A stretch of 64,000 bases of DNA, from contig JAYRKY010000003.1 of the NCBI GenBank assembly GCA_041905525.1, positions 174,453 through 238,452 of the forward strand, given 5' to 3'. This document shows positions 19,868 through 28,792 of this stretch, in pieces (position 1 is the first letter of the stretch; every line of letters starts with the position of its first letter). The DNA comes from SHVO01 sp041905525 (GTDB lineage: Bacteria; Pseudomonadota; Alphaproteobacteria; Rhodospirillales; Rhodospirillaceae). The notes under the pieces are model-generated. The model had not been told where the DNA came from and did not search any database. It saw only the letters and a list, made by a program, of their open reading frames with translations. The position numbers were made by a program, and so were the translations under genes.

Positions 19868-20470
19868 ATGAGCGTGCTGACCATTTACGGCGATTCGATC
19901 TCGGGCAATTGCCACAAAGTGAAATTCGCCGCCGAGCTCACCAGCACGCCCTTCCGCTGGATCGAGACCAGCGTGCTCAAGAAGGAAACGCGGACGCCCG
20001 AATTCCTGGCGCTGAACCCGGCCGGTCAGGTGCCGTTCGTGGTTTTGCCGGACGGCCGCGGCCTCGCGCAATCCAACGCCATCATGCTCTACCTGGCCGA
20101 AGGCTCGCGCCTGATCCCCGCGGCCGCCTATGAGCGCGCGCAGATGATGCAGTGGTTGTTCTGGGAACAATATAGCCACGAAACGGCCATCGCCGTGCGG
20201 CGCTTCCACAAGCATATCCTGAAGAAAAGCGACGCCGAGATCGATCCCGGCTTGATGGCGCGGGGCGAGGCCGCGCTGACGTTGATGGACAAACATCTCG
20301 CCGGACGGACCTATTTCGTGGGCGAGGGTCTGACCCTCGCCGACCTCGCGCTGGTCGCCTATACGCGCTTCGGCCACGAAGCGGGGTTCGATCTGCAGCG
20401 CTGGCCGCAGGTGCGCGCCTGGGTGGCGCGCGTGGAGAAAGACCTGGGCGCGGAAAGCGCCCTCCCCTAA
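19868..20470 (+). CDS. Glutathione S-transferase family protein
   Basis: 200 residues. The thioredoxin-like N-domain is clear (MSVLTIYGDSISGNCHKVKFAAELT..., FLALNPAGQVPFVVLPDGRGLAQSNAIMLYLAE, with the cis-Pro and glutathione gamma-Glu-binding Gln-Ser), followed by the all-helical C-domain containing LTLADLALVAYTRFGHEAGFDLQRWPQVRAW. Ser near the first helix is the likely catalytic residue. The substrate is unknown. It lies 28 bp after ubiB. Confidence 0.92.
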   Translation: MSVLTIYGDSISGNCHKVKFAAELTSTPFRWIETSVLKKETRTPEFLALNPAGQVPFVVLPDGRGLAQSNAIMLYLAEGSRLIPAAAYERAQMMQWLFWEQYSHETAIAVRRFHKHILKKSDAEIDPGLMARGEAALTLMDKHLAGRTYFVGEGLTLADLALVAYTRFGHEAGFDLQRWPQVRAWVARVEKDLGAESALP

Positions 20471-20500
20471 GCGCCCCTATCTGGGATAAAATGCGATACC

Positions 20501-21766
20501 ATGAACACTATCATGCGCGACCTCACAGCCGGACCGACGCCGTTGTTGGAGAATAAACGCATCCTTCTGATCGTTGCCGGCGGTATCGCCGCCGTGAAGG
20601 CGCCGGACCTGATCCGGCGTCTGCGCGAGCGCGGCGCGTCGGTGCGCTGCATTCTCACCAAGGGCGGCGCGAATTTCGTCACACCGCTGACGCTGGCCTC
20701 GCTGTCGGGCGAGAAATGCTACCAGGACCTGTTTTCGCTGACCGACGAAAGCGAAATGGGTCACATCCGTCTCTCGCGCGAGGCGGACATTCTTCTTGTG
20801 GCGCCGGCCACCGCCGACATCATGGCGAAGATGGCGCACGGCATGGCCGACGATCTGGCCACCACAGCGCTGCTGGCGACCGACAAGCCGGTGATGATCG
20901 CGCCGAGCATGAACGTGATGATGTGGACGCATCCGGCGACGCAGGCGAACCTTCAAACCTTGCAGGCGCGCGATGTGCGCATCGTCGGGCCCGGCGCGGG
21001 CGATCTCGCGTGCGGCGAGGTCGGCGACGGCCGCATGGCGGAAGTGCCGGAGATCATCGCGGCGCTGGCGCGTTTCTTCGCCAAGGCGCCCAACCGCGGG
21101 CCGCTGTCGGGCCTCAAGGCCCTTGTCACCAGCGGACCCACTCACGAACCGATCGATCCGGTGCGCTACATCGGCAATCGCTCTTCGGGCAAACAAGGAC
21201 ACGCGGTGGCGGCCGCCCTGGCCGAGCTTGGCGCCGATGTCACCTTGGTGTCGGGCCCGGTGAACGAAGCCGACCCCGACGGCGTGAAGATGGTCCATGT
21301 GCAAACCGCCAAGCAGATGATGAAGGCGTGCAAGGATGCGTTGCCGGCGCAGATCGTCGTGTGCGCGGCGGCCGTGGCCGATTGGGCCGCGGAAGCGCGC
21401 AGCGAGAAGATCAAGAAAGACGGCAGCGCGGCGCCGACGCTGAAGCTGTCCGAGAACCCCGACATCCTCGCCACGCTGGCGCAGGCGGGCCCTTTACGAC
21501 CCGATCTGGTGGTCGGCTTCGCGGCCGAAACCGAGAACCTGATCGAGAACGCCAAGGCGAAGCGCGCGCGCAAGAACTGCGACTGGCTGCTGGCCAACGA
21601 TGTGTCACACGTGAGCGGAACCTTCGGCGGCGACAGTAACACCGTGCATCTTGTGACGGCGGACGGCGTGGAAAGCTGGCCGACGCTGAAAAAACGCGCG
21701 GTGGCCGAGCGGCTGGCCGAGCGCATCGCCGCCGCCTTCAATCATCAATCGCAACATCAATCCTAG
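20501..21766 (+). CDS. coaBC: Bifunctional phosphopantothenoylcysteine decarboxylase/synthase
   Basis: 421 residues; ATG at 20501, alternative ATG at 20513. It carries out two coenzyme A steps. The CoaC flavoprotein half shows RILLIVAGGIAAVKAPDLIRRL, APSMNVMMW and the catalytic cysteine in DLACGEVGDGRM. The CoaB half shows LVTSGPTHEPIDPVRYIGNRSSGKQGHA and the lysine-rich EKIKKDG segment. Length and order match the fused enzyme common in bacteria. dut follows 11 bp later, as in many proteobacteria. Confidence 0.97.
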   Translation: MNTIMRDLTAGPTPLLENKRILLIVAGGIAAVKAPDLIRRLRERGASVRCILTKGGANFVTPLTLASLSGEKCYQDLFSLTDESEMGHIRLSREADILLVAPATADIMAKMAHGMADDLATTALLATDKPVMIAPSMNVMMWTHPATQANLQTLQARDVRIVGPGAGDLACGEVGDGRMAEVPEIIAALARFFAKAPNRGPLSGLKALVTSGPTHEPIDPVRYIGNRSSGKQGHAVAAALAELGADVTLVSGPVNEADPDGVKMVHVQTAKQMMKACKDALPAQIVVCAAAVADWAAEARSEKIKKDGSAAPTLKLSENPDILATLAQAGPLRPDLVVGFAAETENLIENAKAKRARKNCDWLLANDVSHVSGTFGGDSNTVHLVTADGVESWPTLKKRAVAERLAERIAAAFNHQSQHQS

Positions 21767-21777
21767 AGGCTGTTCCC

Positions 21778-22233
21778 TTGGCTATCGTCGTCTCCGTTTC
21801 GATCAAGCGTCTTGAGCACGCCTCCGACCTTCCCCTGCCCGCCTATCAGACCAGCCAATCGGCCGGGATGGACCTGTGCGCCGCCGTAAGCGCGGATGTG
21901 GTGATCGAACCGGGCGCCTACACGTTGATCCCGACGGGCTTTGCGATTGCCTTGCCCGCAGGGTTCGAAGCCCAGATCCGGCCGCGCTCGGGCCTCGCCG
22001 CGAAGAACGGCGTGACCGTGCTGAACACGCCGGGCACCATCGATGCCGACTATCGCGGCGAGATCAGCGTGATCTTGATCAACCACGGCAAGGCCGCCTT
22101 CACGGTGACGCGCGGCATGCGCATCGCGCAGATGGTGGTGGCGCCGGTGCGGACCGTGATGCTGGAAGAGAAAGAGAGCCTGGACGACACCGCCCGCGGC
22201 GCCGGCGGATTCGGTTCGACCGGCCGCCACTAG
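21778..22233 (+). CDS. dut: dUTP diphosphatase
   Basis: 151 residues; TTG start at 21778, because the next ATG (21868) would cut off the first conserved strand. Trimeric dUTPase that converts dUTP to dUMP, keeping uracil out of DNA. Motifs: AGMDLCA, RPRSGLAAKNGV, NTPGTIDADYRGEI, MRIAQMVVAP and the C-terminal arm RGAGGFGSTGRH. It is between coaBC and the moeB-like gene with 7-11 bp gaps, so a transcript of coaBC-dut-moeB is likely. Confidence 0.97.
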   Translation: MAIVVSVSIKRLEHASDLPLPAYQTSQSAGMDLCAAVSADVVIEPGAYTLIPTGFAIALPAGFEAQIRPRSGLAAKNGVTVLNTPGTIDADYRGEISVILINHGKAAFTVTRGMRIAQMVVAPVRTVMLEEKESLDDTARGAGGFGSTGRH

Positions 22234-22240
22234 CCGCAGA

Positions 22241-23029
22241 ATGGATTTTTCCGAAGACCAGATTCACCGCTACGCCCGCCACATCCTCTTGAAGGAAGTC
22301 GGCGGCGTCGGACAGGAGAAGCTTCTTCGCGCGAAAGTGCTGCTGATCGGCGCGGGCGGTCTGGGATCGCCGCTGCTGCTGTATCTGGCCGCCGCGGGCG
22401 TGGGCACCATCGGCGTCATCGACGACGACACCGTCGACCTGTCCAACCTTCAGCGCCAGATCGCCCATACGACCGACCGCATCAATATGCCGAAGGTGCA
22501 GAGCGCGGGGCGCGCGGCGACGGCGATCAATCCCGATGTGAAGGTGGTGGAATACAAAGCCCGCCTGACGGCGGAGAACATCGGCGCGCTGATCGCGGAC
22601 TACGATCTGGTCGCCGACGGCAGCGATAATTTCCCCACCCGCTTTCTGGTGAACGACGCCTGCTACTTCGCGCGCAAGCCGTTGGTGTCGGCCGCCGTGC
22701 TGCGCTTCGACGGCCAGCTTTCGACCTTCAATCCCCATGCGGGCGGCCCCTGTTATCGGTGCCTCTATCCGGAAGCGCCGCCGCCGGGCGAGGTCCCAAG
22801 CTGCGACCAGGCGGGGATCTTGGGCGCCGTGGCGGGCGTCATGGGCACCTTGCAGGCGACCGAGGTTCTGAAAGAACTTCTCGGGATCGGCGACACCATG
22901 GCGGGACGTCTCTTGATCTATGACGCGCTGGCCACGGCCTTCCGCACCGTAAAGGTGAAGCCGGACCCGGAATGCAGCCTGTGCAGCCCGAAGGCGACCT
23001 TCCGCGATCTTCGGCATCATCTGGTGTAG
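22241..23029 (+). CDS. moeB: HesA/MoeB/ThiF family adenylyltransferase
   Basis: 262 residues. It adenylates the C-terminal Gly-Gly of a ubiquitin-like sulfur carrier (MoaD or ThiS). Seen: helical start FSEDQIHRYARHILLKEVGGVGQEKL, nucleotide loop IGAGGLGSPLLLYLAAAGVG, DDDTVDLSNLQRQI, DGSDNFPTRFLVND, and two CxxC zinc pairs (CYRC, CSLC). There is no C-terminal rhodanese domain. Whether it serves molybdopterin or thiamine cannot be settled, because no moa or thi gene is nearby. Confidence 0.88.
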   Translation: MDFSEDQIHRYARHILLKEVGGVGQEKLLRAKVLLIGAGGLGSPLLLYLAAAGVGTIGVIDDDTVDLSNLQRQIAHTTDRINMPKVQSAGRAATAINPDVKVVEYKARLTAENIGALIADYDLVADGSDNFPTRFLVNDACYFARKPLVSAAVLRFDGQLSTFNPHAGGPCYRCLYPEAPPPGEVPSCDQAGILGAVAGVMGTLQATEVLKELLGIGDTMAGRLLIYDALATAFRTVKVKPDPECSLCSPKATFRDLRHHLV

Positions 23030-23107
23030 CCGCCTAACACCTTAGAAATGCTGAGATAATGCGGCGGGCCTTGCTGTCCTGCCGATTTGGGCTTACTTCC
23101 CGCCCTC

Positions 23108-24277
23108 ATGGCTCCGGACACAGCACCGCTTCTTCAGGACACCCGCCTCAACCTCGTCGGCCTCGCCCGCGAAGCGTTGACGGCCGCGCTTGTGGAAAAG
23201 GGCGAGAAGCCGTTCCGCGCCAAACAGGTCTGGCACTGGATCTATCATCGCGGCGCGACCGAATTCGCGCAGATGACCGACCTGTCGAAAGATCTTCGCA
23301 GCAAGCTGGAGAACCACTTTGTCGTCGCGCGCCCGACCATCGCGCGCGAGCAGACCTCGGTGGACCGCACGCGCAAATGGCTGATGCAATTCGCCGACGG
23401 CCAAAAAGCCGAAGCGGTCTTCATTCCGGAAGAAGACCGGGGCGCCGTTTGTATTTCCTCGCAGGTAGGCTGCACGCTGACCTGCCGCTTCTGCCATACC
23501 GGCACGCAACGTCTGGTGCGCAACCTGACGCCGGCGGAGATCGTCGGGCAGTTCATGGTGGCGCGCGATTCCTATGGCGAGTGGCCGACTCCGACCGACG
23601 AGCGCCGCATGCTCTCGAACATCGTGATGATGGGCATGGGCGAGCCGCTCTACAATTTCGAGAACGTGGCGACGGCGCTGAAGATCATCATGGCCGACGA
23701 CGGCATCGCGCTGGGCAAGCGGCGCATCACTTTGTCGACGTCGGGCGTCGTGCCGGAGATCCGCCGCTGCGGCGCGGAGCTGGGCGTCAACCTGGCGGTG
23801 TCGCTGCACGCGCCGGACGACGACACGCGCTCGCAGATCATGCCGATCAACAAGAAGTACCCGCTGAAAGAGTTGATGCAGGCCTGCCGCGATTACCCGG
23901 GCGCCAGCAATGCGCGCCGCATCACCTTCGAATATGTGATGCTGAAGGGGATCAACGACACGCCCGCGCACGCCCGCGCGCTGATCAAGCTGGTCAAAGA
24001 CATTCCGTGCAAATTCAACCTGATCCCGTTCAACCCTTGGCCGGGCACGCCGTACGAATGCTCGGACGAGGCGACGGTTGAATCGTTTGGCCAGATGCTG
24101 TGGGACGCCGGCTTCACCGCGCCGGTGCGCACGCCGCGCGGCCGCGATATCCTGGCGGCCTGCGGCCAGTTGAAGACCGATAGCGAGCGCCTGTCGGCCA
24201 AGGAACTGCGGCTGCGCGCCGAGCAAGAGGCGCAAATCGCGCAGAAAGCCTGGGCGGAAAAAGAAGCGACCCTCTAA
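23108..24277 (+). CDS. rlmN: 23S rRNA/tRNA A2503/A37 C2-methyltransferase RlmN
   Basis: 389 residues from the ATG at 23108; a TTG seven codons upstream is less likely. A radical-SAM enzyme making 2-methyladenosine. Cluster motif CTLTCRFCHTG (CxxxCxxC), the GEPLYNFENV and ISTSGVVP-type SAM-binding loops (LSTSGVVPEIRR), and the late catalytic cysteine in RDILAACGQLK are visible. The N-terminal accessory domain (FRAKQVWHWIYHRG) is standard. Not obviously cotranscribed with the moeB-like gene (78-bp gap). Confidence 0.96.
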   Translation: MAPDTAPLLQDTRLNLVGLAREALTAALVEKGEKPFRAKQVWHWIYHRGATEFAQMTDLSKDLRSKLENHFVVARPTIAREQTSVDRTRKWLMQFADGQKAEAVFIPEEDRGAVCISSQVGCTLTCRFCHTGTQRLVRNLTPAEIVGQFMVARDSYGEWPTPTDERRMLSNIVMMGMGEPLYNFENVATALKIIMADDGIALGKRRITLSTSGVVPEIRRCGAELGVNLAVSLHAPDDDTRSQIMPINKKYPLKELMQACRDYPGASNARRITFEYVMLKGINDTPAHARALIKLVKDIPCKFNLIPFNPWPGTPYECSDEATVESFGQMLWDAGFTAPVRTPRGRDILAACGQLKTDSERLSAKELRLRAEQEAQIAQKAWAEKEATL

Positions 24278-24298
24278 GCCGCGTCCGCCCGAAATCCA

Positions 24299-25195
24299 TT
24301 AGCCCAACAACGACACCACCAGACGCGCGATCTCGGCGTGCGCGTCGTTGAGCGTCGCACTGTCCGCGCGCGAGCCGGACAGATAGGCCGCGATCACAAT
24401 CGGCTTGCGCCCCGGCGGCCAGGCGATGGCGACATCGTTGATGGCCGCGCGCGTTCCCGTGCCGGTCTTGTCGCCGACCTTCCAGTCCTTGGGCAGTCCG
24501 GCGCGCAAGCGCGCAAGGCCCGTGGTCGAGGCGACCATCCAGCCGATGAGCGTATCCTTGCCGGCCCGCGACAGGACATCGCCCGTCAGGACCGTCTGCA
24601 GGGTTTGCGCCATGGCGCGCGGGGTGGTGGTGTCGCGCTGGTCGCCGGCGAAATTGGTGTTGAGGCTGGGCTCGTTGCGATCAAGGCGGGTGGACTGGTC
24701 GCCGATGGAGCGGCAGTAGGCGGTGAACGCCGGCGGCCCGCCGACACGAGCAAGCACAAGGTTCGCGGCGGTGTTGTCGCTGACCTCGACCATGGCGCGG
24801 CAGAGTTCGGCGACCGTCATGGCGCCCTTGGCGACATTGGCTTTGGTCACCGGCGCATATTCCAGAAGATCGGCCTCGATCAGGGGCAGGGATTCGCTGA
24901 GCTTCAACTGGCCCTTGTCGGAAAGGCTGAGGCATTGCGCGGCCAGCAGCCATTTGAACGTGGAGCACATCGCAAAGCGCATATCCGGCCAATGGCCGAC
25001 AAATTTTCCCGTCGCGGTGTCGATGGCGCCGACGCCGACCATGCCGCCGATCCGCGTCTCGAGCGCGGTGAAAGGGTTCGGTTCGGCGGCGAACGCACTG
25101 TGAGATCCCACACCGGCGGCGCCCGCGGCGGTCAGGAACAGCCGGCGGCTCAGCGTTAGATTTTCTGTACGATTTGGCACGTCATCTTCCTTCAC
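24299..25195 (-). CDS. bla: Class A beta-lactamase with Tat-type signal
   Basis: 298 residues from GTG 25195 (GTG at 25180 is also possible). Serine beta-lactamase, presumed periplasmic. A twin-arginine-like leader LSRRLFLTAAGAAGVG precedes the mature domain. Active-site motifs are complete: STFK (Ser78, Lys81), SDN 139-141, Glu175 in DRNEPSLNT as the deacylating Glu, and KTG 243-245. A cysteine precedes the catalytic serine (MCSTFK), but there is no cysteine after KTGT, so the disulfide typical of class A carbapenemases is not formed. The substrate range cannot be read from this. Confidence 0.92.
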   Translation of the reverse strand: MKEDDVPNRTENLTLSRRLFLTAAGAAGVGSHSAFAAEPNPFTALETRIGGMVGVGAIDTATGKFVGHWPDMRFAMCSTFKWLLAAQCLSLSDKGQLKLSESLPLIEADLLEYAPVTKANVAKGAMTVAELCRAMVEVSDNTAANLVLARVGGPPAFTAYCRSIGDQSTRLDRNEPSLNTNFAGDQRDTTTPRAMAQTLQTVLTGDVLSRAGKDTLIGWMVASTTGLARLRAGLPKDWKVGDKTGTGTRAAINDVAIAWPPGRKPIVIAAYLSGSRADSATLNDAHAEIARLVVSLLG

Positions 25196-25296
25196 GCGTG
25201 GCCCTTGCGAGCGGGGCCCCTCGCCCTATACTGCGCGCCGAATTTCGGCCCGCACCTTTAGGCCCGCAGATTACGGCGGATTTGGGGAGTTCCTAC

Positions 25297-26505
25297 ATGG
25301 CGAAAGCAAAGAAAGTCGTCCTTGCCTACTCGGGCGGCCTCGACACCTCCATCATCCTGCGCTGGCTGCAGGTCGAAAAGAACTGTGAGGTCGTGACCTT
25401 CACGGCCGATATCGGCCAGGGCGAAGAACTGGAACCGGCCCGCAAGAAGGCCGAACTGATGGGCATTCGCCAGATCTTCATCGAGGATCTGAAGGAAGAG
25501 TTCGTGCGCGACTTCGTGTTTCCGATGTTCCGCGCCAACGCGCTGTATGAAGGCGTGTACCTGCTGGGCACGTCGATCGCCCGCCCGCTGATCGCCAAAC
25601 GCCTGGTCGAGATCGCCAACGAGACCGGCGCCGACGCCATCTCGCACGGGGCCACCGGCAAAGGGAACGACCAGGTCCGCTTTGAACTGACCGCCTATGC
25701 GCTGAAGCCGGACGTGAAGGTGATTGCGCCGTGGCGCGAGTGGGACCTGACCTCGCGCACCAAACTGATCGAGTACGCCGAGCAGCATCAGATCCCGATC
25801 CCGACCGACAAGCGCGGCGAAGCGCCGTACTCCATGGACGCGAACCTGATGCACATCTCCTACGAGGGCAAAGCGCTCGAGGATCCGTGGACCGAACCCA
25901 GCGATGAGATGTTCCGCCTGACGGTGTCGCCGGAAAAGGCGCCGAATACCCCGGAGTATGTGGAAATCGAATTCGTGGGCGGCGATCCGGTGGCCGTGAA
26001 CGGCCAAAAACTGTCGCCGGCCAGCCTGCTGGCCAAGTTGAATGAGATCGCGGGCCGTCACGGCGTGGGCCGCCTGGACCTGGTTGAGAATCGCTATGTC
26101 GGCATGAAGAGCCGCGGCGTTTACGAAACCCCGGGCGGCACAGTGCTGCATGTGGCGCACCGCGCGATGGAATCCATCACCCTCGACCGCGAAGCGATGC
26201 ACCTGAAAGACGAGCTGATGCCGCGCTACGCCAAGCTGGTTTACACCGGTTATTGGTTTGCACCGGAGCGCGAGATGCTTCAGGCGGCGATCGATCAGAC
26301 CCAGAAGCGCGTCACCGGCGTCGTACGCCTGAAGCTGTTCAAGGGTCTTGCCAGCGTGGTAGGCCGCAAGTCGCCCAACAGCCTTTACCGCATGGACTAT
26401 GTCACCTTCGAGGAAGACTCGGTTTACAACCAGTTCGACGCCGAAGGCTTCATCAAGCTGAATGCGTTGCGTCTGCGCCTCGGCAAGATGGCGCAGCAGA
26501 AATAA
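25297..26505 (+). CDS. argG: Argininosuccinate synthase
   Basis: 402 residues from the ATG at 25297, with ttggggag upstream. It joins citrulline and aspartate using ATP in arginine synthesis. The PP-loop VVLAYSGGLDTSIILRWL is at the N-terminus, followed by ADIGQGEELEPARKKA, GATGKGNDQVRFEL and the C-terminal RLGKMAQQK. Length matches the short (type I) bacterial enzyme. No argH is nearby. The frame is open upstream of the start but overlaps the beta-lactamase start and is not part of the protein. Confidence 0.98.
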   Translation: MAKAKKVVLAYSGGLDTSIILRWLQVEKNCEVVTFTADIGQGEELEPARKKAELMGIRQIFIEDLKEEFVRDFVFPMFRANALYEGVYLLGTSIARPLIAKRLVEIANETGADAISHGATGKGNDQVRFELTAYALKPDVKVIAPWREWDLTSRTKLIEYAEQHQIPIPTDKRGEAPYSMDANLMHISYEGKALEDPWTEPSDEMFRLTVSPEKAPNTPEYVEIEFVGGDPVAVNGQKLSPASLLAKLNEIAGRHGVGRLDLVENRYVGMKSRGVYETPGGTVLHVAHRAMESITLDREAMHLKDELMPRYAKLVYTGYWFAPEREMLQAAIDQTQKRVTGVVRLKLFKGLASVVGRKSPNSLYRMDYVTFEEDSVYNQFDAEGFIKLNALRLRLGKMAQQK

Positions 26506-26510
26506 GCCGG

Positions 26511-27179
26511 ATGAAGGCCGTCGTCTTCGATTGCGATGGCGTGCTGATCAACAGCGAAGAGCTGTGCCTGGACGTTGAACTGGAGAGCCTGAACGAGATC
26601 GGGCTGTCCTTTGAACGCCACGAATACGTCAGCCGGTTCATGGGCATGACCAGTGCGGATTTCTACGCGGCGCTGGACGCGGATCTGCGCGCGAAATACG
26701 GGCGTCCGTTGCCGGACACTTTCCCCGACCTTCTGCATCAGCGCACGTGGGCGGTGGTGGAATCCTCGCTGGCGTGCATTCCGGGCGCGCCGGAAACGGT
26801 GCGCGCCTTGGCCGTGCCGATGGCCGTGGCCTCGGGCTCGAATCCCGACCGCCTTGCCATCAAGCTTCGCAAGGTCGGCCTGTTCGACCATTTCGCACCG
26901 CACATCTATTCGGCGCAGACCATGCCGCGCGGCAAACCCGCGCCGGACGTTTATCTGCACGCGGCCGCGCAACTGGGCATCGCGCCGGACGCCTGCATCG
27001 CCGTGGAGGATAGCGCCAACGGCGTGACATCCGCCCGCGCCGCAGGCATGGTTGTGGTTGGCTTCACCGGGGGCGGTCATTGTCCACCGCGCCAGGGCGA
27101 GCTTCTGCGCGGCGCTGGCGCATCGCACATCGCCGCCGACATGGGTCAGCTATTGACGATTTTGCGAGGTGCGCTGTGA
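26511..27179 (+). CDS. HAD-superfamily phosphatase (beta-phosphoglucomutase/phosphatase-like)
   Basis: 222 residues, starting 5 bp after argG. Haloacid-dehalogenase fold with catalytic motif VVFDCDGVLINSEE (nucleophile Asp7, acid/base Asp9), motif II VASGSN, motif III Lys in RGKPAPDVYLHAAAQLG and motif IV AVEDSANGVTSARAAGM. The helical cap is of the subfamily I, phosphoglycolate-phosphatase/beta-PGM type. The substrate is unresolved. The end overlaps the crotonase start (GTGA), so translation of the two is coupled. Confidence 0.9.
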   Translation: MKAVVFDCDGVLINSEELCLDVELESLNEIGLSFERHEYVSRFMGMTSADFYAALDADLRAKYGRPLPDTFPDLLHQRTWAVVESSLACIPGAPETVRALAVPMAVASGSNPDRLAIKLRKVGLFDHFAPHIYSAQTMPRGKPAPDVYLHAAAQLGIAPDACIAVEDSANGVTSARAAGMVVVGFTGGGHCPPRQGELLRGAGASHIAADMGQLLTILRGAL

Positions 27180-27943
27180 CGGGGTTCATTGCCTGCTCCA
27201 CCGAGGACCGCATCCTCACGATCCGCTTCAACCGGCCGGAAAAAAAGAACGCCATCCTGCGCGCGATGTACGGCGAGGCCGCCCAGGCCTTGAAGGCGGC
27301 GCAGGCCGATCCCAACGTGCGCGTGGTGGTGATCACCGGCGAAGGCGGATGTTTCACCGCGGGCAACGACCTCAAGGACTTCCTGGAAGTTCCCCCGACC
27401 AACGAAGAGGCGGAAGTCTTCCAGTTCATGTTCGCGCTGTCGGCGTTCACAAAACCAGTGATCGCAGCGGTGAACGGCCTCGCCATCGGGATCGGCACCA
27501 CGCTGCTGTTCCACTGCGATCTGGTCTACGCCGTGCCCGAGGCCACGTTCCAGATGCCGTTCATCAATCTTGCGGTGGTGCCGGAGTTCGCGTCGTCGCT
27601 GCTGGTGCCGCGGCTGGTGGGACGCGCCGCGGCGTCGGAGCTGTTGTTGCTGGGCGAGGCGTTCACCGCCGCGCGGGCAAAGGAGATGGGCCTGTTGAAC
27701 GCCATCGTGCCCGCCGCCGACTTGATGCCCACGGTCATGGGTAAAGCGAAAGCCCTGGCGCAAAAGCCGCCGGGCGCCGTGCGGGACGCCAAGGCGCTGA
27801 TGCACGCGAGCGTTGCCGAGATCCACAAACATATCGTCGCCGAAGGACGTATATTCGGCGAGCGGCTTCAGACACCCGAGTTCAAAGAGGCGGCTACGGC
27901 GTTCTTTGAGCGGCGCAATCCCGACTTTTCGCGGTTCAGCTGA
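27176..27943 (+). CDS. Enoyl-CoA hydratase/isomerase family (crotonase fold) protein
   Basis: 255 residues from the GTG at 27176, which overlaps the HAD stop. Crotonase fold: ILTIRFNRPEKKNAILRAMY, oxyanion-hole strands VVVITGEGGCFTAGNDLKDF and KPVIAAVNGLAIGIGTTLLFHCDLVYA, and a single acidic candidate in NLAVVPEFASSLLVPRLVG. The general layout fits enoyl-CoA hydratases that also act as isomerases; the real acyl-CoA substrate is not evident. It stands in a unit with argG and the HAD gene, which gives no pathway clue. Confidence 0.9.
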   Translation: MTGFIACSTEDRILTIRFNRPEKKNAILRAMYGEAAQALKAAQADPNVRVVVITGEGGCFTAGNDLKDFLEVPPTNEEAEVFQFMFALSAFTKPVIAAVNGLAIGIGTTLLFHCDLVYAVPEATFQMPFINLAVVPEFASSLLVPRLVGRAAASELLLLGEAFTAARAKEMGLLNAIVPAADLMPTVMGKAKALAQKPPGAVRDAKALMHASVAEIHKHIVAEGRIFGERLQTPEFKEAATAFFERRNPDFSRFS

Positions 27944-27945
27944 TC

Positions 27946-28785
27946 ATGGTGCATATCAACTTCTCCTTCCTCGACCTCGTCGACGTCGAGCCGCTGACCA
28001 TCGTCGACGTCGGCGCCGCGTCGCTCGACAAGGCCGATCCGTATCATGTGCTGGCGGAGCGGACCGCCTCGCACATCATCGGTTTCGAGCCCGACAGCAA
28101 GACGTGCACGGCCCTGAATGCCGCCGGCAAACTGCGCCATTCCTATTTTCCCTTCGCCATCGGCGCGGGCGGTCCGGCGACGCTGCACGTGACGGCGTCG
28201 AACGCCAATAGTTCGCTGTATGCGCCGAACGCGGCGCTGCTGAAACATTTCACCACCCTTTCCGACATGCTGGTGGTGGAGCACACCACGCATGTCGAGA
28301 CTCACCGGCTCGATGACGTGGTGGGCGCGAAGGAGATCGACTTCCTGAAAATAGACGTGCCTGGCGGCGAGCTGGATGTGCTGCGCGGCGCGGCGCGCCT
28401 GCTGCCGACCGCGCTGGCGGTGGAGTTGGAGGTGGAGTTCCTGCCCATGTACGAAGGCGCGCCGCTGTTCGGCGATGTCGACGCCCATATGCGCGCGGCG
28501 GGCTTTCAGCTGCACACGTTCCTCGATGTCTACCGGCCGGTTTACGCACCCTTGGCGGATTCGCCGCGCAGCCAGAGCCAGGCGATGTGGGCGGATGCGG
28601 TTTACGTACCCGACGTGCGCCGGCTGGAGACCTACGGCCGCCAGCGTCTGCTCAAACTGGCGGCGATCGCCCACGAGCTGTACGGCTCGGTCGATCTGTG
28701 CGCGCATGTGCTTGCGGACATGCGCCGGCGTGCGCTGGAGGCGCCGCTGGACGCCTACCTGAAGCGCTGCAGCGCACTGCGTTAG
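27946..28785 (+). CDS. FkbM family SAM-dependent methyltransferase
   Basis: 279 residues, 2 bp after the crotonase gene. The FkbM pattern is seen: TIVDVGAASL (SAM motif I), IIGFEPDSKTC (motif II acidic), a short beta-hairpin, THRLDDVV then IDFLKIDVPGGELDVLRGA, the family hallmark strand-acid-Gly stretch (usually DVEG; here DVPG), and a C-terminal helical end. FkbM enzymes O-methylate sugars, polyketides or glycans. The target is unknown; a role in surface glycan modification is possible given the later glycan region. Confidence 0.85.
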   Translation: MVHINFSFLDLVDVEPLTIVDVGAASLDKADPYHVLAERTASHIIGFEPDSKTCTALNAAGKLRHSYFPFAIGAGGPATLHVTASNANSSLYAPNAALLKHFTTLSDMLVVEHTTHVETHRLDDVVGAKEIDFLKIDVPGGELDVLRGAARLLPTALAVELEVEFLPMYEGAPLFGDVDAHMRAAGFQLHTFLDVYRPVYAPLADSPRSQSQAMWADAVYVPDVRRLETYGRQRLLKLAAIAHELYGSVDLCAHVLADMRRRALEAPLDAYLKRCSALR

Positions 28786-28792
28786 TTCGGGA

